Positions 26,343 to 33,834 of a stretch of 64,000 nucleotides of DNA are shown piece after piece. Source of the DNA: Streptomyces pactum (GTDB lineage Bacteria; Actinomycetota; Actinomycetes; Streptomycetales; Streptomycetaceae); assembly GCF_016031615.1 (NCBI RefSeq), contig NZ_JACYXC010000001.1, positions 5,208,001 through 5,272,000 on the forward strand, read 5' to 3'. How positions within the stretch are numbered: the first letter of the stretch is position 1; every line of letters begins with the position of its first letter. The translations under genes were made by a program, and so were the position numbers. The notes below the pieces were generated by a model. It was not told the origin of the DNA, ran no database searches, and saw nothing but the letters and a program-made list of their open reading frames with translations.

Positions 26343-27785
26343 ATGACCACCACTGTTGAGACGGCCGTTGCGACGGGCCGCGTCGCCCGGGTTATCGGCC
26401 CGGTCGTCGACGTGGAGTTCCCCGTCGATGCGATGCCGGAGATCTACAACGCCCTGCACGTCGAGGTCATGGACCCGACCGAGGAGGGCAAGACCAAGAC
26501 GCTGACCCTGGAGGTCGCGCAGCACCTCGGCGAGGGCCTGGTCCGCGCCATCTCCATGCAGCCCACCGACGGTCTGGTCCGCCAGGCCGCGGTGACCGAC
26601 ACCGGCAAGGGCATCACCGTGCCGGTCGGTGACTTCACCAAGGGCAAGGTGTTCAACACCCTCGGCGAGGTGCTGAACCACCCCGAGGAGAACGGCAAGG
26701 AGAGCGAGCGGTGGGAGATCCACCGCAAGGCCCCGGACTTCGACCAGCTGGAGTCGAAGACCGAGATGTTCGAGACCGGCCTGAAGGTCGTCGACCTGCT
26801 GACCCCGTACGTCAAGGGCGGCAAGATCGGTCTGTTCGGTGGTGCGGGCGTCGGCAAGACCGTCCTCATCCAGGAAATGATCATGCGTGTCGCCAACCTC
26901 CACGAGGGCGTCTCCGTCTTCGCGGGCGTCGGCGAGCGCACCCGTGAGGGCAACGACCTCATCCAGGAGATGGAGGAGTCCGGCGTTCTCGACAAGACCG
27001 CGCTGGTCTTCGGCCAGATGGACGAGCCCCCGGGCACCCGTCTGCGCGTCGCCCTGGCCGGTCTGACCATGGCGGAGTACTTCCGCGATGTGCAGAAGCA
27101 GGACGTGCTGTTCTTCATCGACAACATCTTCCGCTTCACCCAGGCCGGTTCCGAGGTCTCCACGCTGCTCGGCCGTATGCCGTCCGCGGTGGGTTACCAG
27201 CCGAACCTGGCCGACGAGATGGGTCTGCTCCAGGAGCGCATCACCTCGACCCGCGGTCACTCGATCACCTCGATGCAGGCGATCTACGTCCCCGCGGACG
27301 ACCTGACCGACCCGGCGCCGGCCACCACCTTCGCCCACCTGGACGCGACCACCGTGCTGTCGCGTCCGATCTCGGAGAAGGGCATCTACCCGGCGGTGGA
27401 CCCGCTGGACTCCACCTCCCGCATCCTGGACCCGCGGTACATCTCCCAGGACCACTACGCGTGTGCCTCGCGCGTCAAGGGGATCCTGCAGAAGTACAAG
27501 GACCTCCAGGACATCATCGCCATCCTCGGCATCGACGAGCTCGGCGAGGAGGACAAGCTGGTCGTGCACCGTGCCCGCCGGGTCGAGCGCTTCCTGTCGC
27601 AGAACACCCACGCGGCGAAGCAGTTCACCGGTGTGGACGGCTCGGACGTCCCGCTGGACGAGTCCATCGCGGCGTTCAACGCCATCTGCGACGGTGAGTA
27701 CGACCACTTCCCGGAGCAGGCGTTCTTCATGTGCGGTGGTCTTGAGGACCTGAAGAAGAACGCGAAGGAGCTCGGCGTCTCCTGA
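26343..27785 (+). CDS. atpD: ATP synthase F1 subunit beta
   Basis: A 480-residue catalytic subunit. Walker A is GGAGVGKT at 166-173 (K172), the catalytic Glu lies in GVGERTREGND, Walker B is in DVLFFIDNIFRF, and the DELSEED-type lever is IDELGEEDKL. ATG 26343 follows GAGAGCT. Two hairpins separate it from atpC. Confidence 0.97.
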   Translation: MTTTVETAVATGRVARVIGPVVDVEFPVDAMPEIYNALHVEVMDPTEEGKTKTLTLEVAQHLGEGLVRAISMQPTDGLVRQAAVTDTGKGITVPVGDFTKGKVFNTLGEVLNHPEENGKESERWEIHRKAPDFDQLESKTEMFETGLKVVDLLTPYVKGGKIGLFGGAGVGKTVLIQEMIMRVANLHEGVSVFAGVGERTREGNDLIQEMEESGVLDKTALVFGQMDEPPGTRLRVALAGLTMAEYFRDVQKQDVLFFIDNIFRFTQAGSEVSTLLGRMPSAVGYQPNLADEMGLLQERITSTRGHSITSMQAIYVPADDLTDPAPATTFAHLDATTVLSRPISEKGIYPAVDPLDSTSRILDPRYISQDHYACASRVKGILQKYKDLQDIIAILGIDELGEEDKLVVHRARRVERFLSQNTHAAKQFTGVDGSDVPLDESIAAFNAICDGEYDHFPEQAFFMCGGLEDLKKNAKELGVS

Positions 27786-27800
27786 GCCCCGTGCTCGTGG

Positions 27801-27833
27801 GGGAGGGGCGGGTCCGGTGCCCGCCCCTCCCCG
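27801..27833 (+). terminator. Strong hairpin between atpD and atpC
   Basis: GGGGAGGGGCGGG (27801-27813) pairs perfectly with CCCGCCCCTCCCC (27821-27833) over a 7-base loop, 15 bases after the atpD stop. No T run follows at once. It may cause partial termination or act as a 3' stabiliser. Confidence 0.65.
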
Positions 27834-27856
27834 AACGCCCGTTATTCTTTGACAGA

Positions 27857-27879
27857 ACACCTGCCGTGCCGGCAGGTGT
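27857..27879 (+). promoter_or_regulatory. Hairpin just upstream of the atpC ribosome-binding site
   Basis: ACACCTGCC (27857-27865) pairs with GGCAGGTGT (27871-27879) around a 5-base loop, immediately before the Shine-Dalgarno GAGGAG and the TTG start of atpC. A consensus-like TTGACA at 27849-27854 lies just before it, without a clear -10. Confidence 0.5.
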
Positions 27880-27897
27880 CAGACCCGAGGAGCCACG

Positions 27898-28275
27898 TTG
27901 GCTGCTGAGCTGCACGTCGAGCTGGTCGCGGCGGACCGGAGTGTCTGGTCCGGCGAGGCCTCCTTGGTCATCGCGCGCACCACATCGGGTGACATCGGCG
28001 TCATGGCAGGCCACCAGCCGCTGCTCGGTGTGCTGGAGTCGGGCCCGGTGACCATCCGTACCAGCGACGGAGGAACGGTCGTCGCCGCGGTGCACGGCGG
28101 ATTCATCTCGTTCGCGGACGACAAGCTCTCGCTGCTCGCCGAGATCGCGGAGCTGTCGGACGAGATCGACGTCAAGCGCGCGGAGCGGGCGCTGGAGCGC
28201 GCCAAGGCGGAGGCCGACGCCGCCGCCGAGCGGCGCGCCGAGATCCGCCTGCGGGCGGTGGCGGGCACGCACTGA
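27898..28275 (+). CDS. atpC: ATP synthase F1 subunit epsilon
   Basis: A 125-residue central-stalk subunit with the N-terminal beta sandwich (LHVELVAADRSVWSGEA, GDIGVMAGHQPLL) and C-terminal helical hairpin rich in Ala, Glu and Arg. It begins at TTG 27898 with GAGGAG 5 bases upstream. TTG starts lower initiation, and two hairpins isolate it from atpD. Both could reduce epsilon synthesis to its one-per-complex requirement. Confidence 0.95.
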   Translation: MAAELHVELVAADRSVWSGEASLVIARTTSGDIGVMAGHQPLLGVLESGPVTIRTSDGGTVVAAVHGGFISFADDKLSLLAEIAELSDEIDVKRAERALERAKAEADAAAERRAEIRLRAVAGTH

Positions 28276-28296
28276 GCCCGGCACGGACAGTACTAC

Positions 28297-28346
28297 CCTC
28301 AGCCGCGGAACGCGCTGGAATTCTCCAGGGCGGTCCGCGGCTGAGG
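28297..28346 (+). terminator. Terminator of the atp operon
   Basis: CCTCAGCCGCGGA (28297-28309) pairs with TCCGCGGCTGAGG (28334-28346), with an inner CTGGA/TCCAG stem. It lies 21 bases after the atpC stop. Confidence 0.75.
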
Positions 28347-28386
28347 CGATGCAGGTGCGGTTTTTCCGGATGACGCGAGGAGGTCG

Positions 28387-28842
28387 GTGAAGATGGTCCT
28401 CGCTCTGCTCGTGAGCGGCGTGGTCGTCGCGCTGGTTCTGGTGGGACTCTTCGTCTTCGGTCTGCGACGGCGGCTGATCCAGCGTTCCGGCGGGACCTTC
28501 GACTGCAGTCTGCGCTGGAACGCCCCGGAGGCCGGGGCCGAGCCCAGTGGCAAGGGCTGGGTGTACGGCGTGGCCCGCTACAGCGGTGACCGCGTCGAGT
28601 GGTTCCGGGTCTTCAGCTACGCGCCCAGGCCGCGCCGCGCGCTGGAACGTGCCTCCATCGAGGTCCTGGAGCGCCGCACCCCCAAGGGGGAGGAGGAGCT
28701 GGCCCTGCTCTCCGACGCGGTGGTGCTCGCCTGCCGGCACGGCGGTACCCGGCTGGAGCTGGCGATGAGCGAGGACGCGCTCACGGGCTTCCTCGCCTGG
28801 CTCGAAGCCGCCCCTCCCGGGCAGAGGGTGAACGTCGCCTGA
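28387..28842 (+). CDS. DUF2550 family single-pass membrane protein
   Basis: A 151-residue protein with an N-terminal TM helix (VLALLVSGVVVALVLVGLFVF) followed by a basic stop-transfer segment LRRRL and a cytoplasmic beta-rich domain with SGGTFDCSLRW and YSGDRVEWFRVFS. It matches the actinobacterial DUF2550 family found next to the atp operon in many species. GTG 28387 has AGGAGG 4 bases upstream. Function unknown; close linkage to atpC suggests a link to the energy-coupling membrane, but that is only inference. Confidence 0.88.
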   Translation: MKMVLALLVSGVVVALVLVGLFVFGLRRRLIQRSGGTFDCSLRWNAPEAGAEPSGKGWVYGVARYSGDRVEWFRVFSYAPRPRRALERASIEVLERRTPKGEEELALLSDAVVLACRHGGTRLELAMSEDALTGFLAWLEAAPPGQRVNVA

Positions 28843-29278
28843 CCGAGGAGCCCCGTCGGCCGGGAGTGCCCCCGGTCGGAGTCCGGGGGAGGCCGGTGCC
28901 GTCCGGCGCGCGGGGTCCCGTCCGTCCGCGCCGGTCACGGCCGGCCGGACCACAACCGCACAGCACATCGGTGGAGCCCCGCCCAAGCCTTTTCGGCCCC
29001 GGGCGGGGCTCTTGCCGTGCCCGGCCCGTCCGTCCTGGGTGTGCCCGCCGGGGACGGGCGGGGCGACGGGGCGCGAGGTACGGCGGCGGCGAGGGCGGAC
29101 GCGTGTCCGGGGGCGAGGGACGGGGCGAGGACGGGGCGCCGGGGCGGGCGTCGCACGCGGGTCCCGGGACCCGCGTCCGCCGCACGTCCGACCCGCGCCG
29201 CAGGCGGCTCCGGTGTCTCCGGTGCGACGCCCAAGGCTCATCCGCACGGCCGGGCGGGCGCCAGGGGCGGTCGGCGAC
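28843..29278. other. Intergenic region after the DUF2550 gene
   Basis: About 435 bases without a gene. It contains the GC-rich hairpin around 28975-29015 (GCCCCGC...GGGCGGGGC type) that probably terminates the DUF2550 transcript, then low-information GC-rich DNA leading into the P450 remnant. Confidence 0.4.
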
Positions 29279-29446
29279 AACGGGGCGGTCGACCTGATCT
29301 CCGGCTTGTTCCGGGCCGGCGACCACGGCGGGCACCTCACCGGGAACGAGGCCGCGGCGATGGCCTTCATCGTGCTGTTCGCCGGCTTCGGGACGACCGT
29401 GAACCTCATCCGCAACGGCGCCCACGCCCTGCAGCGCCACCCCCGG
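29279..29446 (+). pseudogene. Cytochrome P450 fragment (I-helix remnant)
   Basis: About 56 codons in one frame read as a P450 I-helix segment: VDLISGLFRAGDHGG, then HLTGNEAAAMAFIVLFAGF, then GTTVNLIRNGAHALQRHP. Typical streptomycete P450s have AGxETTVNLIGNG here; the acidic residue of the oxygen-activating motif is Gly in this copy. No start, no K-helix ExxR and no haem-Cys region are found on either side, and flanking codons turn to Arg/Pro/Gly noise. I read this as the decayed remnant of a P450 gene. Confidence 0.65.
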
Positions 29447-29539
29447 GCGAGCGCCGGCCCCGCACGGCGCCCCGGTCGGCCGACCGGGTACCGCGCCCGA
29501 CGGCGGGCGGTCCCGGACGTCCGGGCCGGACATGACGGC

Positions 29540-29577
29540 GTCGCGGGGTCCGGACCGTTCGGTCCGGACCCCGCGAC
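29540..29577. terminator. 17-bp perfect hairpin after the P450 remnant
   Basis: GTCGCGGGGTCCGGACC (29540-29556) pairs with its exact complement (29561-29577) over a GTTC loop. It could act in either direction between the P450 remnant and the convergent chiC. Confidence 0.7.
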
Positions 29578-29624
29578 GAGGTGTGGTTCCACCGGGCGGG
29601 CGGGAGCCCCGCGGTGCGTGGAAA

Positions 29625-29660
29625 GGCCGGGGAGGCGGGGGCGACACCGCCTCCCCGGCC
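29625..29660 (-). terminator. Terminator of chiC
   Basis: GGCCGGGGAGGCGG (29625-29638) pairs with CCGCCTCCCCGGCC (29647-29660). On the minus strand it follows the chiC stop by 32 bases and is trailed by TTTCC. Confidence 0.8.
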
Positions 29661-29692
29661 GGTTTCTCACGGGCCGGGAGTCCCCGGGGGGA

Positions 29693-31546
29693 TTACTTCA
29701 GCCCGCTGTCGATGGCAGTGGCGAGCTCACCGTTGGTGGTGTCGCCGCTGAACTCCCAGAAGAAGGCGCCGCCGAGGCCCTGCTTCTTCACGTAGTCCAT
29801 CTTCCCGGCGATGGTGGCCGGGGTGTCGTAGCTCCACCACTGGGTGCCGCAGTGGGCGTACGCGGTGCCGCCGACGGTGCCGCTGACCGGGCAGCTGGTC
29901 TTGAGGATTTTGTAGTCCTCGATGCCCGACTCGTACTTGCCGGGCGCGGCGCCGGTCGCGGTGCCGCCCGGCTCCTTCTGGGTGACGCCGGTCCAGCCGC
30001 GGCCGTAGAAGCCGATGCCCAGGTTGAGCTTGGAGGCCGGAACGCCCTTCGCCTTCAGCTTCGCGATGGCGGCGTCGGTGGTGAAGCCCTCCTTCGGGAT
30101 GCCCGGGTAGGAGGTGAGCGGCGAGTGCGGCGCGGTCGGACCGGTCTTGTCCCAGGCGCCGAAGAAGTCGTACGTCATGACGTTGTAGAAGTCGAGGTAC
30201 TGCGCGGCGCCGCCGTAGTCGGCCGAGTCGATCTTGCCGCCGTCGGAGGCGTCGGCGGTGATCGCGGCGGTGACCAGCTGCTTGCCGAACTTGGCACGCA
30301 TCGCCTGCATCATGTTCTTCAGCGCGGCCGGGCCGCTGGTGTCACAGGTCAGACCACAGGCGTTGGGGTACTCCCAGTCCAGGTCGATGCCGTCGAAGAC
30401 ACCGGCCCAGCGCGGGTCGTTGACCAGCTCGTAGCAGGACTGCGCGAAGGCGGTCGGGTTCTTCACCGCGTCACCGAAGCCACCGGACCAGGTCCAGCCG
30501 CCGAAGGACCACAGCACCTTGATGTGCGGGTACTTGGCCTTCAGCTTCTTGAGCTGGTTGAAGTTGCCGCGCAGCGGCTGGTCCCAGGTGTCGGCCTTGC
30601 CGTCGACGCTCTGGTCCGCGGTGTAGGCCTTGTCGTACGCCGCGTAGGAGTCACCGATGGTGCACTTGCCGCCCTGCACGTTCCCGAAGGAGTAGTTGAT
30701 GTGCGTGATCTTCTCGGCGGTGCCGGACGTCACCAGGTTCTTGACGTGGTAGTTCCGGTCGTAGACGCCCCACTCGGTGAAGTAGCCGAGCTTGACCTTG
30801 GAACCGGGCTGGGGGCCGGGGCCGGAGTCACCGGTGGTGCGCACGGTGCGGGCGGCGCTCGCCGGACCGGTCTGGTCGGAGGTGTCGCGGGCCTGCACGG
30901 TGTAGGAGTAGTCCGTGCCCGGCTTCAGGCCGGAGTCGCTGTACGAGGTGCCGGTCACGGTGCTGACCTTGATGCCGTCACGGAGCACGTCGTAGTTCTT
31001 GACGCCCTTGTCGTCCGTGGCCGGGGTCCAGGTCAGCTTCACCGAGGTGTCGGTGATGTCGCTGGCCACCGGGGCGCCGGGAGCCGAGGGCGGGGCGTCG
31101 GTGGGCTGGGTGCTGCCGTCACACGGCTTGCCGTTGAGCTTACAGCCGCTCGGGCTGCCGGAGCCGGTGCCGTTGAAGCCGAAGGTGATGCTGGCACCCG
31201 GGGCGAGGGTGGCGTTCCAGCCCTTGTCCTTGGCGGTCCAGTGGGTACCGCTGTTGGTGACGTTCGCGTCCCAGGCGGAGGTGACGGACGTGCCGGAGGG
31301 GAAGTCCCATTCGACGGTCCAGCTGCTGAGGGTGGTGGTGCCGGTGTTCTTCACCGTCCACCGCCCTTCGAAGCCACTGCCCCAGTCGGCCGCCTTGGTG
31401 TAGGAGGCGGTCGCCGACTCGGCGGCGTGGGCGGAGGTCGCCGATGCCAGGCCGACGACGGCGGTGACGGGGAGGGCCAGTGCGGCGAGGGCCGCGGTGG
31501 CCCTGCGCCGTACCGGTCGGGAACGTATGGCGGTTCCTGATCTCAC
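29693..31546 (-). CDS. chiC: Secreted family 18 chitinase with CBM2 and FnIII domains
   Basis: A 617-residue extracellular enzyme. Start GTG 31546 has GAGGAG upstream and opens a twin-Arg-like, Ala-rich signal peptide with cleavage after SAHA. The order is: a CBM2 cellulose/chitin-binding domain (about 42-140), a Pro/Ser linker, one fibronectin type III domain (about 155-245), then the GH18 barrel (about 255-617). The catalytic DGIDLDWEYP motif gives E392 as general acid. A longer in-frame extension to 31705 would place 53 non-signal residues in front and overlap the promoter, so I reject it. Layout and the adjacent chiR/chiS pair match S. coelicolor chiC. Confidence 0.93.
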   Translation of the reverse strand: MRSGTAIRSRPVRRRATAALAALALPVTAVVGLASATSAHAAESATASYTKAADWGSGFEGRWTVKNTGTTTLSSWTVEWDFPSGTSVTSAWDANVTNSGTHWTAKDKGWNATLAPGASITFGFNGTGSGSPSGCKLNGKPCDGSTQPTDAPPSAPGAPVASDITDTSVKLTWTPATDDKGVKNYDVLRDGIKVSTVTGTSYSDSGLKPGTDYSYTVQARDTSDQTGPASAARTVRTTGDSGPGPQPGSKVKLGYFTEWGVYDRNYHVKNLVTSGTAEKITHINYSFGNVQGGKCTIGDSYAAYDKAYTADQSVDGKADTWDQPLRGNFNQLKKLKAKYPHIKVLWSFGGWTWSGGFGDAVKNPTAFAQSCYELVNDPRWAGVFDGIDLDWEYPNACGLTCDTSGPAALKNMMQAMRAKFGKQLVTAAITADASDGGKIDSADYGGAAQYLDFYNVMTYDFFGAWDKTGPTAPHSPLTSYPGIPKEGFTTDAAIAKLKAKGVPASKLNLGIGFYGRGWTGVTQKEPGGTATGAAPGKYESGIEDYKILKTSCPVSGTVGGTAYAHCGTQWWSYDTPATIAGKMDYVKKQGLGGAFFWEFSGDTTNGELATAIDSGLK

Positions 31547-31639
31547 TGATGCTCCTCGAACAGGGTCGGGGGGAGTACGGGGAACCTGCGCCGCCCGGTG
31601 AGCGAGAGTTACGTGGGGATGCCCACCGCAGTGATGGGG

Positions 31640-31681
31640 AGCGTAGAAAGGTCTGGACCATCGGTCAAGAGGTCTGGACCA
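31640..31681 (-). promoter_or_regulatory. chiC promoter with two 12-bp chitinase/DasR-type repeats
   Basis: On the minus strand, TTGACC (31668-31663), a 17-base spacer and TACGCT (31645-31640) form a good promoter. Two identical TGGTCCAGACCT repeats (31681-31670 and 31660-31649, 21 bp apart) flank the -35, one upstream and one in the spacer. This is the classic architecture of streptomycete chitinase promoters, and the repeats resemble DasR dre sites. The 5' UTR would be about 87 bases. Confidence 0.88.
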
Positions 31682-31721
31682 CCGCAACCGAGTCGGAATC
31701 CCCACCGCACCCGGCGCCGCG

Positions 31722-32372
31722 TCAGACGCCCAACTCCTGGGCGAGCACCGCCGCCTGCACCCGGCTGCGCAGCTCCAGCTTGGCCAGCACCCTGCTGACG
31801 TGCGTCTTCACCGTGGCCTCGGCCATCGACAGACGTTCCCCGATCTCCGCGTTGGACAGGCCCTGGCCCAGGCAGCCGAGGACCTCGCGCTCCCGGCGGG
31901 TGAGCCGCTCCAGCACTGCCGGGTCGGCGCCGCCGGGTGCCCGGACCGCCTGCGGGCGGGCGAACTCGGCGATCAGACGCCGCGTCACCGCCGGGGCGAT
32001 CATGCCCTCGCCGCGTGCCACCGTGCGCACCGCGTCCACCAGCGCCGCCGCGTCGCTGTCCTTGAGCAGGAAGCCGGCGGCGCCCGCGCGCAGGGCGCCG
32101 AAGACGTACTCGTCCAGATCGAACGTGGTCAGCACCAGGACGTCGGCGAGCTGCTCGGCGACCACCTGCCGGGTCGCGCTCACCCCGTCCAGCCGGGGCA
32201 TCTGCACGTCCATCAGCACCACGTCGGGGCGGAGCAGACGGGTCATCCGGACCGCCTCCTCCCCGTCCGCGGCCTCGCCCACCACCTCGATCCCGGCCGC
32301 CGACCGCAGGATCAGCACCAGCCCGGTGCGTACCGCCTGCTGGTCCTCCGCGACAAGTACCCGGATAGTCAA
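31722..32372 (-). CDS. chiR: NarL/LuxR-type response regulator, ChiR-like
   Basis: A 216-residue regulator with an N-terminal receiver (acidic E9-D10, phospho-acceptor D55 in LMDVQMPR, K in FLLKDSD) and a C-terminal LuxR-type helix-turn-helix (LTRREREVLGCLGQGLSNAEIG). I chose TTG 32372, whose TTGA overlaps the kinase stop and has GGAAG upstream; this shows translational coupling. A longer frame to 32417 is possible but overlaps the kinase coding end. Position between the kinase gene and chiC matches ChiR, the chiC regulator of S. coelicolor. Confidence 0.85.
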   Translation of the reverse strand: MTIRVLVAEDQQAVRTGLVLILRSAAGIEVVGEAADGEEAVRMTRLLRPDVVLMDVQMPRLDGVSATRQVVAEQLADVLVLTTFDLDEYVFGALRAGAAGFLLKDSDAAALVDAVRTVARGEGMIAPAVTRRLIAEFARPQAVRAPGGADPAVLERLTRREREVLGCLGQGLSNAEIGERLSMAEATVKTHVSRVLAKLELRSRVQAAVLAQELGV

Positions 32373-33670
32373 CTTCCGCTTCCCTCCTCGACGGGGAGTA
32401 CCGCACGTACCCGCCACACCTTCCGGCCGGCCCCGCCGGGACCGTCCGCGTCCGCCTCCGCCGGCGAAGGACCGGCCTCGAACTCGCCGCCCAGCAGCGC
32501 CACCCGCTCCCGCATGCCGATCAGCCCGGCGCCGGAACCGGGGGCCCGCGGGCCGGGCCGGCCGCCGAGCGGGGAGACCACCTCGACCCGCAGCGCGGAC
32601 CGCCCGCCGGCCGGCGCGGTGCGCGACAGCTTCACCACCACTTCGCCGGGGGCGGCGTGCTTGAGCGCGTTGGTGACGGCCTCCTGCACGATCCGGTAGG
32701 CGGCCAGCTCGACCGGGGCGGGCAGCGGCGGGGCCTGCGGCGGCCGCTCGTCACGCAGCCGGAACTCCAGGCCCGGATCCTCGCCGGCCGGGCCGGCGTG
32801 CTCCCCGGTCCCGTCCGGACCCACCGCGGCGGCCGCCGTACGGGCCTGCCGGAGGAGGGCGTCCAGGCCGTCCAGGGTGGGGGCGGCGGCCGGTGCGGAC
32901 TCCGCCCCGGCGTCCCGCAGCAGCCCGATCATCCGTCGCATTTCAGCCAGCCCCTGAACACTGTTCTCCCGGATGACGGTCAGTGCCTGACGGCCCGCCG
33001 CGGGCTCGTCGATGGAGAGCGCGGCGGTGGAGTGGATGGCGATCGCGGAGAGGTGGTTGGCCACCAGGTCGTGCAGCTCCCGGGCCATCCGGGCCCGCTC
33101 GGCGATCACCGCCTCGCGGCGGTCCATCTCCGCCAGCAGCGCGGTCTGTTCGGCGCGCAGCTCGGCCGTCTCCGCGGTGTCCCGGTGGTTGCGGATCAGG
33201 ACCGCCGTCCAGGCCGGGGCGACGGTGACGAACGCGATGACCACCCCGATCAGCAGTGCCTCCGGCCTCTGGATGACGGCGAGCGGGACGATCGTGGCGA
33301 GCACGGTGAGCAGCTCGGTGATGCGCGGGATGCGGCGGGCCGCGGCGGGTGAGCCGTACAGCACCGCGGAGTACACCAGATCGGTGAACATCACGATGCT
33401 CGCGATCAGCCCGCCGGTGAGCGTGTCCACCACCAGCGCGGGCGTGCCGATGAGCAGCGCGGTCTGCGGGTGCGTGCGGCGCAGCAGCTCGGCGCCGGAG
33501 AGCGCGACGAGCGCGGGCACGGCCGGCCACCGGGGCAGCCCCGGCAGCGGATCCCCGTTCGTCAGCCCGAGCGCCAGCAGCGTCAGCCCGCCCAGCAGGC
33601 CGGCGACGGCGATCAGATAGTCGTCGCGGTGCCGGGCGTGGTCGGGCCGGGGAGCGGAAGCGGACGGCAT
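32369..33670 (-). CDS. chiS: Sensor histidine kinase of the NarX/DesK type, ChiS-like
   Basis: A 433-residue kinase with about five N-terminal TM segments (residues 15-160), no large periplasmic domain, a HisKA_3 dimerisation helix with phospho-acceptor H200 (MARELHDLVANHLS), and an HATPase_c domain (IVQEAVTNALKHA as the N box, GAGLIGMRERVALLGG as the G2/lid region). Its stop overlaps the regulator start. ATG 33670. It is the presumed partner of the downstream regulator in chitinase control. Confidence 0.86.
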   Translation of the reverse strand: MPSASAPRPDHARHRDDYLIAVAGLLGGLTLLALGLTNGDPLPGLPRWPAVPALVALSGAELLRRTHPQTALLIGTPALVVDTLTGGLIASIVMFTDLVYSAVLYGSPAAARRIPRITELLTVLATIVPLAVIQRPEALLIGVVIAFVTVAPAWTAVLIRNHRDTAETAELRAEQTALLAEMDRREAVIAERARMARELHDLVANHLSAIAIHSTAALSIDEPAAGRQALTVIRENSVQGLAEMRRMIGLLRDAGAESAPAAAPTLDGLDALLRQARTAAAAVGPDGTGEHAGPAGEDPGLEFRLRDERPPQAPPLPAPVELAAYRIVQEAVTNALKHAAPGEVVVKLSRTAPAGGRSALRVEVVSPLGGRPGPRAPGSGAGLIGMRERVALLGGEFEAGPSPAEADADGPGGAGRKVWRVRAVLPVEEGSGS

Positions 33671-33834
33671 GGGTCCATCACAGCATGGAGCCGGTGCCCG
33701 GACCTCACCTCACAGGGCGGAGGTGACTACATCGAAGGATGCAGTCCCGGTTCGTCTGCCGCGACGACGAAACCGGCCCCGCGGCGCGGGACGGTGGTGG
33801 TGACGGCGAGAACCACGAGGTGAAGGAGAGAGCC

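Noticed and set aside
29012..31540. Long + strand frame over the chiC region
   Set aside because: Only the short P450-like island at 29279-29446 is meaningful; the rest is the antisense of chiC.
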